Of a DNA stretch of 47,684 nt, positions 6,670 to 14,761 are shown piece by piece (positions within the stretch are counted from its first letter, which is position 1; each line of letters opens with the position of its first letter). Source of the stretch: Acidobacteriota bacterium. Lineage in GTDB: Bacteria > Acidobacteriota > Vicinamibacteria > Vicinamibacterales > JAHECP01. Position numbers and translations under genes: made by a program. The stretch is from assembly GCA_024641665.1 (NCBI GenBank), contig JAHECP010000028.1:1-47684 (forward strand), given 5' to 3'. Under the pieces are notes generated by a model. It saw nothing but the letters and a program-made list of their open reading frames with translations. It searched no databases and was not told the DNA's origin.

Positions 6670-9159
6670 CTACTGTTTGGCGGGCTCGGCGGGAGGTGTC
6701 TTCCCCGCCGCCTGATAGATGCGGCGGCGGATCTCCTCGGCTGCCACGTGCTCCTCGCGCCATTGATAGAGGTAGTGGCCGAGGTCGGCATCTGCGGGCG
6801 GATACCCGTTGGCGTCGATGTACCACTGGCGGATCTTGTCCGGCATCGCCAGCCACTCGTCGTAGGTTGGCGGCAGGTGCAGGAGCGCGCGGCGCCCCGC
6901 CACCGCCGGGGACGCGTCCTCCAGCGTCTTCATCATGCCCGCCGTCCCGACCTGACCCGCCGACGACGTGGCGCAGACGACGCAGTGGCCGAGGTTGTCG
7001 ATGAAGAACGCCGCCCGCACCGCCGCGTCCGCCTGCGGCATCCGGTAGGGCTCCGCGCTCCAGAAGCCGGTCGCGGCCGCCACGCCGGTGCCCGCCAGCA
7101 CCATCAGGGCGACCATTGCCGCGACCAGCCGCGGCACGGCGAGCCGGTTCAGCCGTCCGACCCACCCGCCGTCCGCGCGAACCCGCCGATCCGCCCATGC
7201 CGGCCCGACCACGAGCGCGGCGAGGAGCGCGAGCCACAGGAACGTGATCGCCACGTTCGCCCAGGTCCCGGTCCACGGCGCGCCCATGAACCTCGGCATG
7301 AGCAGCGTCGTCTTCCAGCCGCTCGCGCTCCAGTCGTTCATGAGCGCGACTTCCTTGTACAGATGCCGGTTGTAGGCCCACGCGTTCTGCAGCGACAGGA
7401 ACAGCAGCACGCCGAAGGCGGACCGGCACAGGCGCGTCCGGCAGCGGACCGACAGCAGCTCCGCGAGGGCGAGCGCCACGAACGGCAGGGCGGCCACGAG
7501 ATAGCGCAGGGGCGTGCCGCCGCCGGCCGTGATCCCATGCCCCGCCGCCGGCCCGACGAGCGCCAGCACCAATCCGGCGCTGAAGAGGAGCAGGCCGCGG
7601 CGGCGGCGCCACAACAGCCACAGCCCGGGCAGCGCGAGCAGGTAGATCGGCGACGGCCCCAGCAGCCCCCAGTTACGGTCGAGGAGGATCGCCACGAGGC
7701 CCCGGCCAACGGCGGGGAGCGAGAGCGGGGTCTGCGCGCCGCCCGCATCGTACATCGCGGTGGGCAGCACGCTGCCCGTGAGCTGATACGCGTAGAGCGA
7801 GAAGCTCCCGAGCGAGACCGCGAAGCCAGCGGCGAGCGCGCCCACCCGCGCCCGATCGTGCCGCCAGGCGACCACCGCCCAGCCGACCAGCCAGAACGCC
7901 GCGAGGCCGAAGCGCACGTGCAGCCACAGCAGGAAGCCCGCAACCAGGCCGTAGACGAACGCGCGCGGCCACGTGCGCCGCCCGCCGAACCAGACGTGGT
8001 GCGCGAGGAGGAGCGCGAGGATCCCGCACGCCACCTCGGGATAGAACTGAAAGGCGTAGCTCTCCCCGGGGAACGTGAGCGCCACCACCGCCGCGGCGAG
8101 CCACGCGGCGGCGGGGTCGCTCACCGCGCGGCGCAGGAAGCGGAACGCGAGCGCCACCCACGCGGCGTACATGGCCAGGAAGAACGTGTTGATCGCCGGC
8201 AGGTTCGCCGGGAACTCGTCCTGATAGCCGGGCGTGCCGCTCTCGAACGTGCGATCGACGTAGTAGGCGGGAAACATCAGGAACGACAACCCCGGCGTGT
8301 GCACCTGATAGACGCCGCCGTTCTTGCCCCGGATGAACCAGGCGCCCAGGTACGTCGCGCGGTTGAACGTGTGTTCCGGGTGGCGCGCGAACATGGCGGC
8401 GTCCGACGCCAGGCTGGCCAGCTCACCGGGCAGCGTGGAGGCGAGCAGCGTGACGTTGTGCCAGACGCGCGACGAGAAGTCGGGCGGCAGCTTGGTCAGC
8501 GGACGAATGTCGGTCAGCTCGAAGCCGAGGCCCTGGTAGAAGTTCTCGCAGTACCGCACGTACTTCGGCTCGTCGCCGTGCAGCGCGCCCGAGAACCGGA
8601 GGTTCGGCGTCCCGGCGACGACCCAGACAACGCCCAGCCCCACCAGCACGGCGCCCGCGGTCCGGGGGCTCCGCGCGCGCGCCCACGAAACCCACGCTTC
8701 GGCCCACCCCGGATTGGGCCACAGCCGCGCCGACAGCCGCGCCAGCACCCAGGCCAGGACGACGGCGGACCACCACCACCGCAGATCCACGATCCAGTAG
8801 ATCGCGACGGTGGAGAACTGCGCCACGCCCAGCAGGACGCTGAGCACGGGAAGGACGGACAGCCACGACAGCAGAACCGGCGTCAGGTATCGCGCATCGT
8901 CGAGGGACCCGGCCGCGGCCGCCGTGCCTCGCCGGCCCTCGATCGCGCGCGCGAGGCCGTGCAGGCCCAGGACGCCCGCCGCGGCCATCGCGAGCGCCCG
9001 CGCGAACGCGCCGAAGCCGGCCGAGACGAACACGAACTCGAGACCTGCGGGTTCGCTCAGGGACAGGAAGACGCCAGCCGCCAGCCACAGGTGCACGGCG
9101 AGGCCGGCCACTGCCAGGGTGATGAGCAAGGTGCCGGGCCGACTCGGGATCCGTGTCAT
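6670..9159 (-). CDS. GT-C-like polytopic membrane glycosyltransferase (putative)
   Basis: 829 residues with roughly a dozen hydrophobic segments. After two N-terminal transmembrane blocks a loop carries LHGDEPKYVRYCENF, the acidic (DE) loop that GT-C glycosyltransferases such as the PMT/ArnT group use with polyprenyl-phosphate sugar donors. The C-terminal 150 residues form a soluble domain ending in a Pro/Ala-rich tail. Sugar and acceptor cannot be inferred. The ATG at 9159 is the first in frame and leads directly into a transmembrane helix. It lies in the same orientation as, and just upstream of, the propeller-phosphoesterase gene. Confidence is high for a membrane protein and lower for the enzyme class. 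Confidence 0.7.
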   Translation of the reverse strand: MTRIPSRPGTLLITLAVAGLAVHLWLAAGVFLSLSEPAGLEFVFVSAGFGAFARALAMAAAGVLGLHGLARAIEGRRGTAAAAGSLDDARYLTPVLLSWLSVLPVLSVLLGVAQFSTVAIYWIVDLRWWWSAVVLAWVLARLSARLWPNPGWAEAWVSWARARSPRTAGAVLVGLGVVWVVAGTPNLRFSGALHGDEPKYVRYCENFYQGLGFELTDIRPLTKLPPDFSSRVWHNVTLLASTLPGELASLASDAAMFARHPEHTFNRATYLGAWFIRGKNGGVYQVHTPGLSFLMFPAYYVDRTFESGTPGYQDEFPANLPAINTFFLAMYAAWVALAFRFLRRAVSDPAAAWLAAAVVALTFPGESYAFQFYPEVACGILALLLAHHVWFGGRRTWPRAFVYGLVAGFLLWLHVRFGLAAFWLVGWAVVAWRHDRARVGALAAGFAVSLGSFSLYAYQLTGSVLPTAMYDAGGAQTPLSLPAVGRGLVAILLDRNWGLLGPSPIYLLALPGLWLLWRRRRGLLLFSAGLVLALVGPAAGHGITAGGGTPLRYLVAALPFVALALAELLSVRCRTRLCRSAFGVLLFLSLQNAWAYNRHLYKEVALMNDWSASGWKTTLLMPRFMGAPWTGTWANVAITFLWLALLAALVVGPAWADRRVRADGGWVGRLNRLAVPRLVAAMVALMVLAGTGVAAATGFWSAEPYRMPQADAAVRAAFFIDNLGHCVVCATSSAGQVGTAGMMKTLEDASPAVAGRRALLHLPPTYDEWLAMPDKIRQWYIDANGYPPADADLGHYLYQWREEHVAAEEIRRRIYQAAGKTPPAEPAKQ

Positions 9160-9236
9160 CGCGACGGGGCTGAGGGATGCGAAGGCGGGCGCATTCTAGC
9201 ACACGTTCCCCACGCGACCGGGTCGTCCACGTCCCC

Positions 9237-9539
9237 TTACTCGGGCTTCCCGACCGGATCCGGCTCCGCTTCGGGTGGCGGCGCGTCGGTCGAAGTGCCC
9301 TCGCGCTGGACGACGATCTGGCACTCGGTGAGCAGTGCGGCGAGCGCGCCGACGGCGGCCAGAATCGGCGCGAACACGGCGCCGACGACGCCCGCCGTGA
9401 GCGGGAACTCGGCAATCACCCGGTCGCCCTGCTTGATGACGATGCGGCGGACGTTGCCTTCGCGAACGAGCTGGGCCACTTTGTCCAGCAGCTCGCCGCC
9501 CTGCACCTTGAACGATTCCCACCACGTCTGGTCGGTCAT
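9237..9539 (-). CDS. DUF4342 domain protein
   Basis: 100 residues starting MTDQTWWESF. The core VAQLVREGNVRRIVIKQGDRVIAEFPLTAGVVGAVFAP matches the DUF4342 pattern: a short helical N-terminus, a beta-hairpin that starts with the NVRRIVIK motif, and one glycine/alanine-rich transmembrane helix (about 50-72). The tail is acidic and proline-rich. Function is unknown. A GGAGG sits 5 bases before ATG 9539, which decides the start over the in-frame ATG at 9551. Confidence 0.82.
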   Translation of the reverse strand: MTDQTWWESFKVQGGELLDKVAQLVREGNVRRIVIKQGDRVIAEFPLTAGVVGAVFAPILAAVGALAALLTECQIVVQREGTSTDAPPPEAEPDPVGKPE

Positions 9540-9556
9540 GCGCGCCTCCATCTTAC

Positions 9557-9783
9557 GTGGGGCTTCGCCCCACACCCCAGCTCGGTCGCTTGCGGGGACC
9601 CCGCCGCCCCGCGCCGCTCCCGCGCGGGCCGCGCCGTGCGCGGCCTTGCCCGAGGGCTTCGCCCCACACCCCAGCTCGGTCGCTTGCGGGGACCCCGCCG
9701 CCCCGCGCCGCTCCGTCCCACCCCAACGCGCAACGTCCGCGCGTTGGGGACCCCGGCTCGCGGGCCGCGCCGTGCGCGGCCTT
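9557..9783. repeat. 61-bp direct repeat, hairpins and repeated GC-rich blocks (no gene, 9552-9922)
   Basis: A 61-bp unit occurs at 9560-9620 and again at 9654-9714 with no mismatch seen. Each begins with a GGGC-TTC-GCCC hairpin; in copy 1 it extends to GTGGGGC-TTC-GCCCCAC (9557-9573). A second unit of about 24 bp (GCGGGCCGCGCCGTGCGCGG) recurs at 9624-9647 and 9760-9783. Between them 9721-9730 and 9740-9749 form a 10-bp stem (CCCCAACGCG). The rest of the gap to 9922 is GC-rich with no gene. Confidence 0.8.
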
Positions 9784-9922
9784 CGCTGTCATGCGCCATG
9801 TACAGCAGACGACGGCGGCTGGGGTAAGGTTCGGGGACGGGGGGCTGGGCCGCCTTCGCGGCCGAGCGACTACAGGCCGCTACGGCGGGCCAAGGGGCTG
9901 GGAGCTGGGCGCTGGTGATTGC

Positions 9923-12382
9923 CTATTCCTTCCGCAACACCGTGACGGGGTCCACGGTTACGGCGCGCCGCGCGGGCAGGTACGTGGCGCCGAGCGCTGC
10001 CGCCACGAGCACGGCGACCGCGCCACTCACGCTGACGGGATCGGTCGGTTCGACACCCTGCAGGAGCGCGCCGACGAGCCGCGCCGCGGCGAAGGTGGCC
10101 GGCAGCCCGAGCGCGAGGCCGAGCGCGACAGCGCCCAGCGTGTGTGTCAGGACCAGGCGCACGATGTCTCGCGGCTGTGCGCCGATGGCCACGCGAATGC
10201 CGATCTCCCGCGACCGCTGCGCCACGGCGAGGCTCATCACGCTGAAGATCCCGGCCGCCGCGAGCGCGAGCGCGAGCAGCGCGACGACGGAGAACAGCTC
10301 GGCGTTCATGCGCTGCGTGTAGAGAAACCCTCGAACCACGTCGGTGTACGGCAGGACGTTGACGATCGCGATGTGCGCCTCGAACGCGCGCAGCCAGGGC
10401 TCGAGGGCCGGCACCGCGGCGGCCGGGTCGATGGTCGTCGCGACCAGCAGGGCGTTTCCCGGGGCGGAGTAGTGCTGCGGGAGCGCGAAGTAGACCATGG
10501 CCTCGGGTTCGGCGAGCAGGTCCTGGGCCCGCGCGTCGCGCACGACCCCGACGATCTCGAAGCTCCGCTCGTCGGCGCCCCGATCACCGCGCCACCAGAC
10601 ACGACGGCCGAGCGGGCTCCGGCCTGGAAAGAACCGGCGCGCCAAGGTCTCGTTGACCACCGCCACGGCGGGCGCGCCGGCCGTATCGGTCCGGAGGAAG
10701 CTCCGCCCCTGGAGGATCGCCATCTCCAGCGTCTCGAAGAACCCGGGCAGGACCTTGGAGTACACGAGCGTCACGGGCTCGCGCCGGCCGTCGACCCGCA
10801 TGTCCGCCGACGCGTGGGGCGAGAGCGGCGCGTTGTCCGACACCGTCACCGCCCGCACCCACGGCTCTTCGGCCAGCCGATCCGCCAGCTCCTGGAAGAA
10901 GCGGACTCGATCGGGGATCCCCACGTTGGTGCTGCTCGTCGAGATGTAGCTGGTCAGCAGGTGGTCGTAGGCGAAGCCAGGGTCCACCTGGCGGACCGAC
11001 GCCAGCGTGCGCAGCACGAGGCCGGCCACCACCAGCAGGACCACCGACAGCGCGACCTGCATCGCCACCAGCAGGTCACGGGTGCCCGGCAGGCGCCTCC
11101 GACCCGGGCGGACCGCGCCGCCGATCGACAGCGGCGTGTCGTTCCGGATGGCGTCCACGAGCGACGCGCGGGACGCCCGCCACGCCGGCAGCGCGCCCGA
11201 GATCACCGCCGTGAGCAGGGAGACGGCGAAGGCGAACGCGAACACGTGCCAGTCGAGCGTGACCTCCCGCGGCACGTTCGAGCCCCACACGCTGGGACGC
11301 GTGAAGTACGAACCCAGCCGCGCGGCGGCGGAACCGGCGAGCAGGAGCGCGCCGGCGCCCGCCGGCACCGCCAGCACCACGCTCTCGATCAGAACCCGCT
11401 GCACGAGGCGCCGCGGCGACGCGCCGAGCGCCGCGCGCATCGCCATCTCGCGCCGGCGGCCGCTGGCCACGCCGAGCAGCAGGTTGGCGACGTTGGCGCA
11501 GACGAGCAGCAGCAGGCCGGCGGCGGCCGCCACCATGACGCGCGCGGTCGGGGTCTCCGCGACCCTGGCGCGCGGATCAATCCAGGTGGTGTCGGCCACG
11601 TGGAGGCGCCGCGGCGATGGACGGCCCGGGTGCGCCTCGTCGAGCCCCCTGGCCAGCGACGCCAGCTCGGCCTGTGCCTGCTCCTGGCCGGCCCCGGGAC
11701 GCAGACGGCCGTAGACGCGGATCATCCGCGCGTCGCGGTCCTTCGACCGCTCGGCCCAGTTGGTGTAGGTCGCCTTGAACGGCTCGGTCGGAATCCAGAC
11801 GTCCGGGCGGAAGGAGGAGGTCGTACCCCGGAACGTCGGGGCCGTCACCCCGACGACCGTGAAGGCCTTGGAGTTGAGGAGGACGGTGCGGCCCAGGATG
11901 GACGGGTCGGCGCCAAAGCGCTGCCGCCACCACCGATACGAAATCACGGCGGCCGGGTCCGCGCCCGGGCGGTCATCGTCCGGCACCAGACCTCGTCCGG
12001 CGCTCATCTCGACGCCGACGACCTCGAAGTAGCGTCCCGAGACCGCCTGACCGAACACGACGTCGGTCATGGTCTCCAGACGCACGCTGGCGGCGAAGCT
12101 CGATTGCGCGGCGGCGAGGCCCTTGAACGCCGAGGTGGCGGCGGCCGCGTAGTCGTCGAAGTCCGGCACCGAGAGATTGCCGTACGGCTCATCGTCCCGG
12201 ACGTCGTAGACGCGCACCAGGCCACGCGGCTCGACGCCCGGGAACACCTGGTAGTACGCGTTGACATAGGTGAACACCGCAACGCTGGCCGTGAGACCGA
12301 TCGCGAGGATGCCCACCGCGACGCCGGTGTAGAGAGGGCGCCGGCGCAGGCCGCGTATGGCGGAGCCGAGGTCGCCGAGCAT
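9923..12382 (-). CDS. ADOP-type FtsX/MacB-like ABC transporter permease
   Basis: 819 residues from ATG 12382. The order is: an N-terminal cytoplasmic start (LGDLGSAIRGLRRRPLYT) and first transmembrane helix, a MacB-type periplasmic core domain (about 45-240), three helices of an FtsX domain (about 265-420), a second periplasmic core (about 450-640) and a final FtsX domain ending DPVTVLRKE. This double MacB-FtsX layout defines the acidobacterial duplicated orphan permeases. No ATPase gene is adjacent, which is usual for them. They are thought to act in efflux or mechanotransmission with a separately encoded ATPase. A GTG at 12439 is an alternative start, but ATG 12382 gives the normal N-terminus. 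Confidence 0.88.
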   Translation of the reverse strand: MLGDLGSAIRGLRRRPLYTGVAVGILAIGLTASVAVFTYVNAYYQVFPGVEPRGLVRVYDVRDDEPYGNLSVPDFDDYAAAATSAFKGLAAAQSSFAASVRLETMTDVVFGQAVSGRYFEVVGVEMSAGRGLVPDDDRPGADPAAVISYRWWRQRFGADPSILGRTVLLNSKAFTVVGVTAPTFRGTTSSFRPDVWIPTEPFKATYTNWAERSKDRDARMIRVYGRLRPGAGQEQAQAELASLARGLDEAHPGRPSPRRLHVADTTWIDPRARVAETPTARVMVAAAAGLLLLVCANVANLLLGVASGRRREMAMRAALGASPRRLVQRVLIESVVLAVPAGAGALLLAGSAAARLGSYFTRPSVWGSNVPREVTLDWHVFAFAFAVSLLTAVISGALPAWRASRASLVDAIRNDTPLSIGGAVRPGRRRLPGTRDLLVAMQVALSVVLLVVAGLVLRTLASVRQVDPGFAYDHLLTSYISTSSTNVGIPDRVRFFQELADRLAEEPWVRAVTVSDNAPLSPHASADMRVDGRREPVTLVYSKVLPGFFETLEMAILQGRSFLRTDTAGAPAVAVVNETLARRFFPGRSPLGRRVWWRGDRGADERSFEIVGVVRDARAQDLLAEPEAMVYFALPQHYSAPGNALLVATTIDPAAAVPALEPWLRAFEAHIAIVNVLPYTDVVRGFLYTQRMNAELFSVVALLALALAAAGIFSVMSLAVAQRSREIGIRVAIGAQPRDIVRLVLTHTLGAVALGLALGLPATFAAARLVGALLQGVEPTDPVSVSGAVAVLVAAALGATYLPARRAVTVDPVTVLRKE

Positions 12383-12548
12383 GGAGGCAACAGCATAACG
12401 CGCCCCGGCGCCAGATCGGCGGTCTTTGCGCCGGAGCACCTACGGACGCGCTTGCGGACTGACGCTGACACCCGTCAATCGGCTTGTCCCGCCGAAGCGC
12501 GCCGCGAGCCGCCACGCGAAGGCGGACAATCGGAAATCGGCAATGATC

Positions 12549-12632
12549 TGCCGGGGGTGGGGGTCGAACCCACACGGCCTTGCGGCCAGGGGATTTTAGG
12601 TCCCCAGCGTCTGCCAATTCCGCCACCCCGGC
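12549..12632 (-). tRNA. tRNA-Leu, anticodon UAA by position, with unusual C33
   Basis: 84 bases fold as a class II tRNA. The acceptor stem is GCCGGGG with CCCCGGC, the discriminator is A, and there is a long variable arm (TGGCCGCAAGGCCG) and a T arm GTGGG-TTCGACC-CCCAC. CCA is not encoded. The anticodon stem GGGGA/TCCCC encloses the loop CCTAAAA, giving UAA at 34-36 but C instead of the near-universal U at position 33. The second tRNA-Leu at 42527 has CTTAAAA. It may be a variant, a pseudo-tRNA, or affected by a sequencing error. Confidence 0.85.
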
Positions 12633-12749
12633 ACGTGCAGGGATTCTGGCAGATCTCGGGCGGGCGGGCCGTCGCTCAGGCACAGGGGTCGAACACCACC
12701 CCTCTCAGCCCTTCAGGCCGGCCCTTCCCTTGCCCCCCATGCCGGCCCG

Positions 12750-13934
12750 TCACTCGGCACGGGCAAGCCCGGCGGCGGGGATCGTGCCTCCGTGCATTGC
12801 GGTGCGGAAGTCCTGGAACCGCAGCTGGCAGTCGTGCTTTCGCAGGAAGCTCAGGAAGCGCTTGTAATCTTCAGGCGGCATGTTGAACACATCGAGAAGC
12901 TGCTTGTAGCTTCCCTGGGTGAACTCCAGGCCCTGCCTGATCACGAGGCGCACGTGAGCGCGCGTGAGATCGTGGGACAGAAACGGTGCGTGAACGACGT
13001 CCCAAAAGACCTCACCTTCCGTCACGATGCGATGGAACAGGTCATCTGACTCGGACTGTATGGTCTGGCGTGGTGCCGGACCGACCGCGCGCAAGAACGC
13101 GGTCGCCGACGGGAGCAGCTCTTCCAGATCCTGCATGGCTTGGTCTTGCAGCAGAACAAGCCGTTCCGCCAGGTTGCGCAGCTCGCGGACGTTGCCCGGC
13201 CACTCATAGTTGAGGAGCTGCTTGAGTAGCTCCGGCCGGCACCTGGGCACCGGCACCCCCTGCCGGGCCGCGGCCTCACGCAGGAAGCTCCCGAGCAGCA
13301 CGGGGATGTCGTCCCGCCGCTCGTAGAGCGGTGGGATCCACAGGCGAATCACGTTCAGGCGATAGTAGAGATCCGGCCGGAACTCTCCGGCCGCAATATG
13401 CTTGGAGAGATTACGGTTCGTTGCCGAGATAATCCGGACATCCGCGCGTGTACTGATGCCGGAGGTTCCCACGCGGTGGATTTCTCCCGTGTCGAGAAAC
13501 CGCAGCAAGAGCGCTTGCATCCGCGCGCTCATCTCACCCACTTCGTCCAAGAACAGCGTCCCACCGTCGGCGAGACTGAGCACGCCGGGACTATCCCGAT
13601 ACGCGCCGGTGAAACTGCCGCGGACGTGCCCGAAGAGCTCGGCTTCGAGCAGCGTGTCGGTAATCCCAGCGCAGCTTATCGTGATCAGCCTGACCGCACG
13701 CCGCCGGCTCTGGGCATGGATGCACCGGGCCGCAATTTCTTTGCCCGTGCCGCTTTCGCCCGTGATTAGCACTTTCGCATCAGACCTCGCCGCGCGCGAG
13801 ATCTCGCTCCGAACTCGGCAAATGTTGCCACTTGAACCGAGAAGGCACGGCGTCTCTGATGCGTCGATGGGTAAGTGTTGCACCTGCCGGCGCGCTGGGG
13901 AGCTCGGGGGGACGCAACACCGACGAGTGCGCAT
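12750..13934 (-). CDS. Sigma54-dependent transcriptional activator without receiver domain
   Basis: 394 residues. It opens directly into the AAA+ sigma54-interaction domain: Walker A GESGTGKE (59-66), ELFGHVRGSFTGA with the sigma54 loop GSFTGA (106-111), Walker B TLFLDEVG (126-133), and WPGNVREL. There is no receiver, GAF or PAS domain, so activity is not controlled by phosphorylation of the protein itself. The last 110 residues (from about 285) lack a Fis-type helix-turn-helix but contain LTRAHVRLVIRQGLE and MPPEDYKRFLSFLRKHD, a tail seen on acidobacterial activators. It is transcribed away from the exopolysaccharide operon across a gap containing a -24/-12 promoter, so it is the obvious candidate regulator. 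A TATAAT overlaps the assigned ATG, so a downstream GTG (about 13883) could be the true start. Confidence 0.85.
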   Translation of the reverse strand: MRTRRCCVPPSSPARRQVQHLPIDASETPCLLGSSGNICRVRSEISRAARSDAKVLITGESGTGKEIAARCIHAQSRRRAVRLITISCAGITDTLLEAELFGHVRGSFTGAYRDSPGVLSLADGGTLFLDEVGEMSARMQALLLRFLDTGEIHRVGTSGISTRADVRIISATNRNLSKHIAAGEFRPDLYYRLNVIRLWIPPLYERRDDIPVLLGSFLREAAARQGVPVPRCRPELLKQLLNYEWPGNVRELRNLAERLVLLQDQAMQDLEELLPSATAFLRAVGPAPRQTIQSESDDLFHRIVTEGEVFWDVVHAPFLSHDLTRAHVRLVIRQGLEFTQGSYKQLLDVFNMPPEDYKRFLSFLRKHDCQLRFQDFRTAMHGGTIPAAGLARAE

Positions 13935-14120
13935 TATAAGATCTCAGAGGCCCGCTGGATTACCGGATTTCCGGCATTACACAATTCGCGGGGAACCGTG
14001 GATTGCCGGGTTTCCGATACGAAACAGCTCACATCGAGCTTCCGGTGTGCAGATAGTCTCTTTACAACCGAAATGGCTGAGCCACCCTCTGGAGCACGCG
14101 CTCCTTGGCGAACAACTCGG

Positions 14121-14324
14121 GCCCGGTGCGGTTGAAGGGCGAAGGCCTTCCAGATCCGCGCCACGGCCGCTGAGCAGCGGATCCTTCGACAACTTGAACG
14201 TCGTGCCGGATGCAATCGTGGGTCCGCCGCTCCGGCCCTCGATCGGACCGCCCCGCTGTTGCCCCTGCGGCGCATGACAATGCCCGATCACGGTGCCGGC
14301 CTTCACATCGAGGGCGGCAAACAG
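14121..14324 (-). pseudogene. Scrambled remnants of an IS630-type transposase
   Basis: Short in-frame pieces characteristic of IS630/Tc1-type transposases are recognisable on the minus strand: LFAALDVKAGTVIGHCHA (14324-14271), ERRTHDCIRH (about 14235-14203), FKLSKDPL (about 14202-14178) and ARIWKAFALQPHRA (about 14163-14121). In an intact enzyme the order is RIWKAF..., FKLS..., ERRTHD..., LFAALDV; here it is reversed and split over several frames, so it is a rearranged relic. The surrounding gap 13935-14684 has no other recognisable gene. Confidence 0.6.
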
Positions 14325-14426
14325 CCGAGGCCTGTTACAATTCTCACGCGATCATCGAGCGTGGACCGTCGTGCGCGCTTGCTCCGGTTCGCGCACGTGT
14401 GCCGCGCGAGCGGAAAGAAGAGTCTT

Positions 14427-14481
14427 GCGATAGGTCGACTATCGCGGCTGACTTGTCGCAATTAGGCCGACTCTTGTCGCA
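14427..14481. promoter_or_regulatory. Inverted repeat plus 21-bp-phased direct repeats; candidate activator site
   Basis: 14427-14445 is a perfect inverted repeat, GCGATAG-N5-CTATCGC. It is followed by two copies of CTTGTCGCA at 14452-14460 and 14473-14481, spaced 21 bp or two helical turns. They lie about 230 bp before the predicted transcription start of the exopolysaccharide operon, a plausible distance for an enhancer of the neighbouring sigma54 activator. Binding is inferred from position only. Confidence 0.4.
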
Positions 14482-14684
14482 TGCGGAGGAATTCGGCGGT
14501 GTCCGGCTCATTACGCACACGCGTTCGCAATCGGCGAGTGAATGTGATGTCGTGACAAGCGGCCTGCTGCTGCCAACGCACTGACAAACAAGCTACTGCC
14601 CCCTGCGTCGCGGCCCATCCGACTTCGCCGGCGCTACCAGGTTCGCAGCCGGGCCAACCCTTCCGGCAGTTGCCCGAACGATTG

Positions 14685-14700
14685 TGGTCTCCTGATTGCA
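14685..14700 (+). promoter_or_regulatory. Predicted sigma54 (-24/-12) promoter of the exopolysaccharide operon
   Basis: TGGTCTCCTGATTGCA matches the sigma54 form TGG-N8-TTGCA with GG and GC exactly 10 bases apart. It faces the Wza-like gene, and transcription would begin near 14711. A sigma54 activator gene is the nearest upstream gene. The promoter overlaps a TTG that would otherwise extend the Wza-like reading frame, which argues for a downstream start. Confidence 0.6.
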
Positions 14701-14761
14701 CACCGGTGCACACGACACAGTGAAGCCAGCGCGGCTTCGCACCTCAAGAGTCACGAAGATC

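Noticed and set aside
6748-9918. A 1,056-codon open frame on the plus strand
   Set aside because: It is the antisense of the membrane glycosyltransferase and DUF4342 genes; its protein is Arg/Pro/Gln-rich with no domain, as expected for a GC-rich shadow.
9557-12886. A 1,109-codon open frame on the plus strand across repeats, the ADOP gene and the tRNA
   Set aside because: It passes through intergenic repeats and an antisense tRNA and has shadow-type composition; the minus-strand ADOP permease is the real gene.
14210-14584. Plus-strand open frame in the regulatory gap
   Set aside because: It runs antisense through IS630 debris and over the enhancer-like repeats; no start signal or recognisable protein feature.
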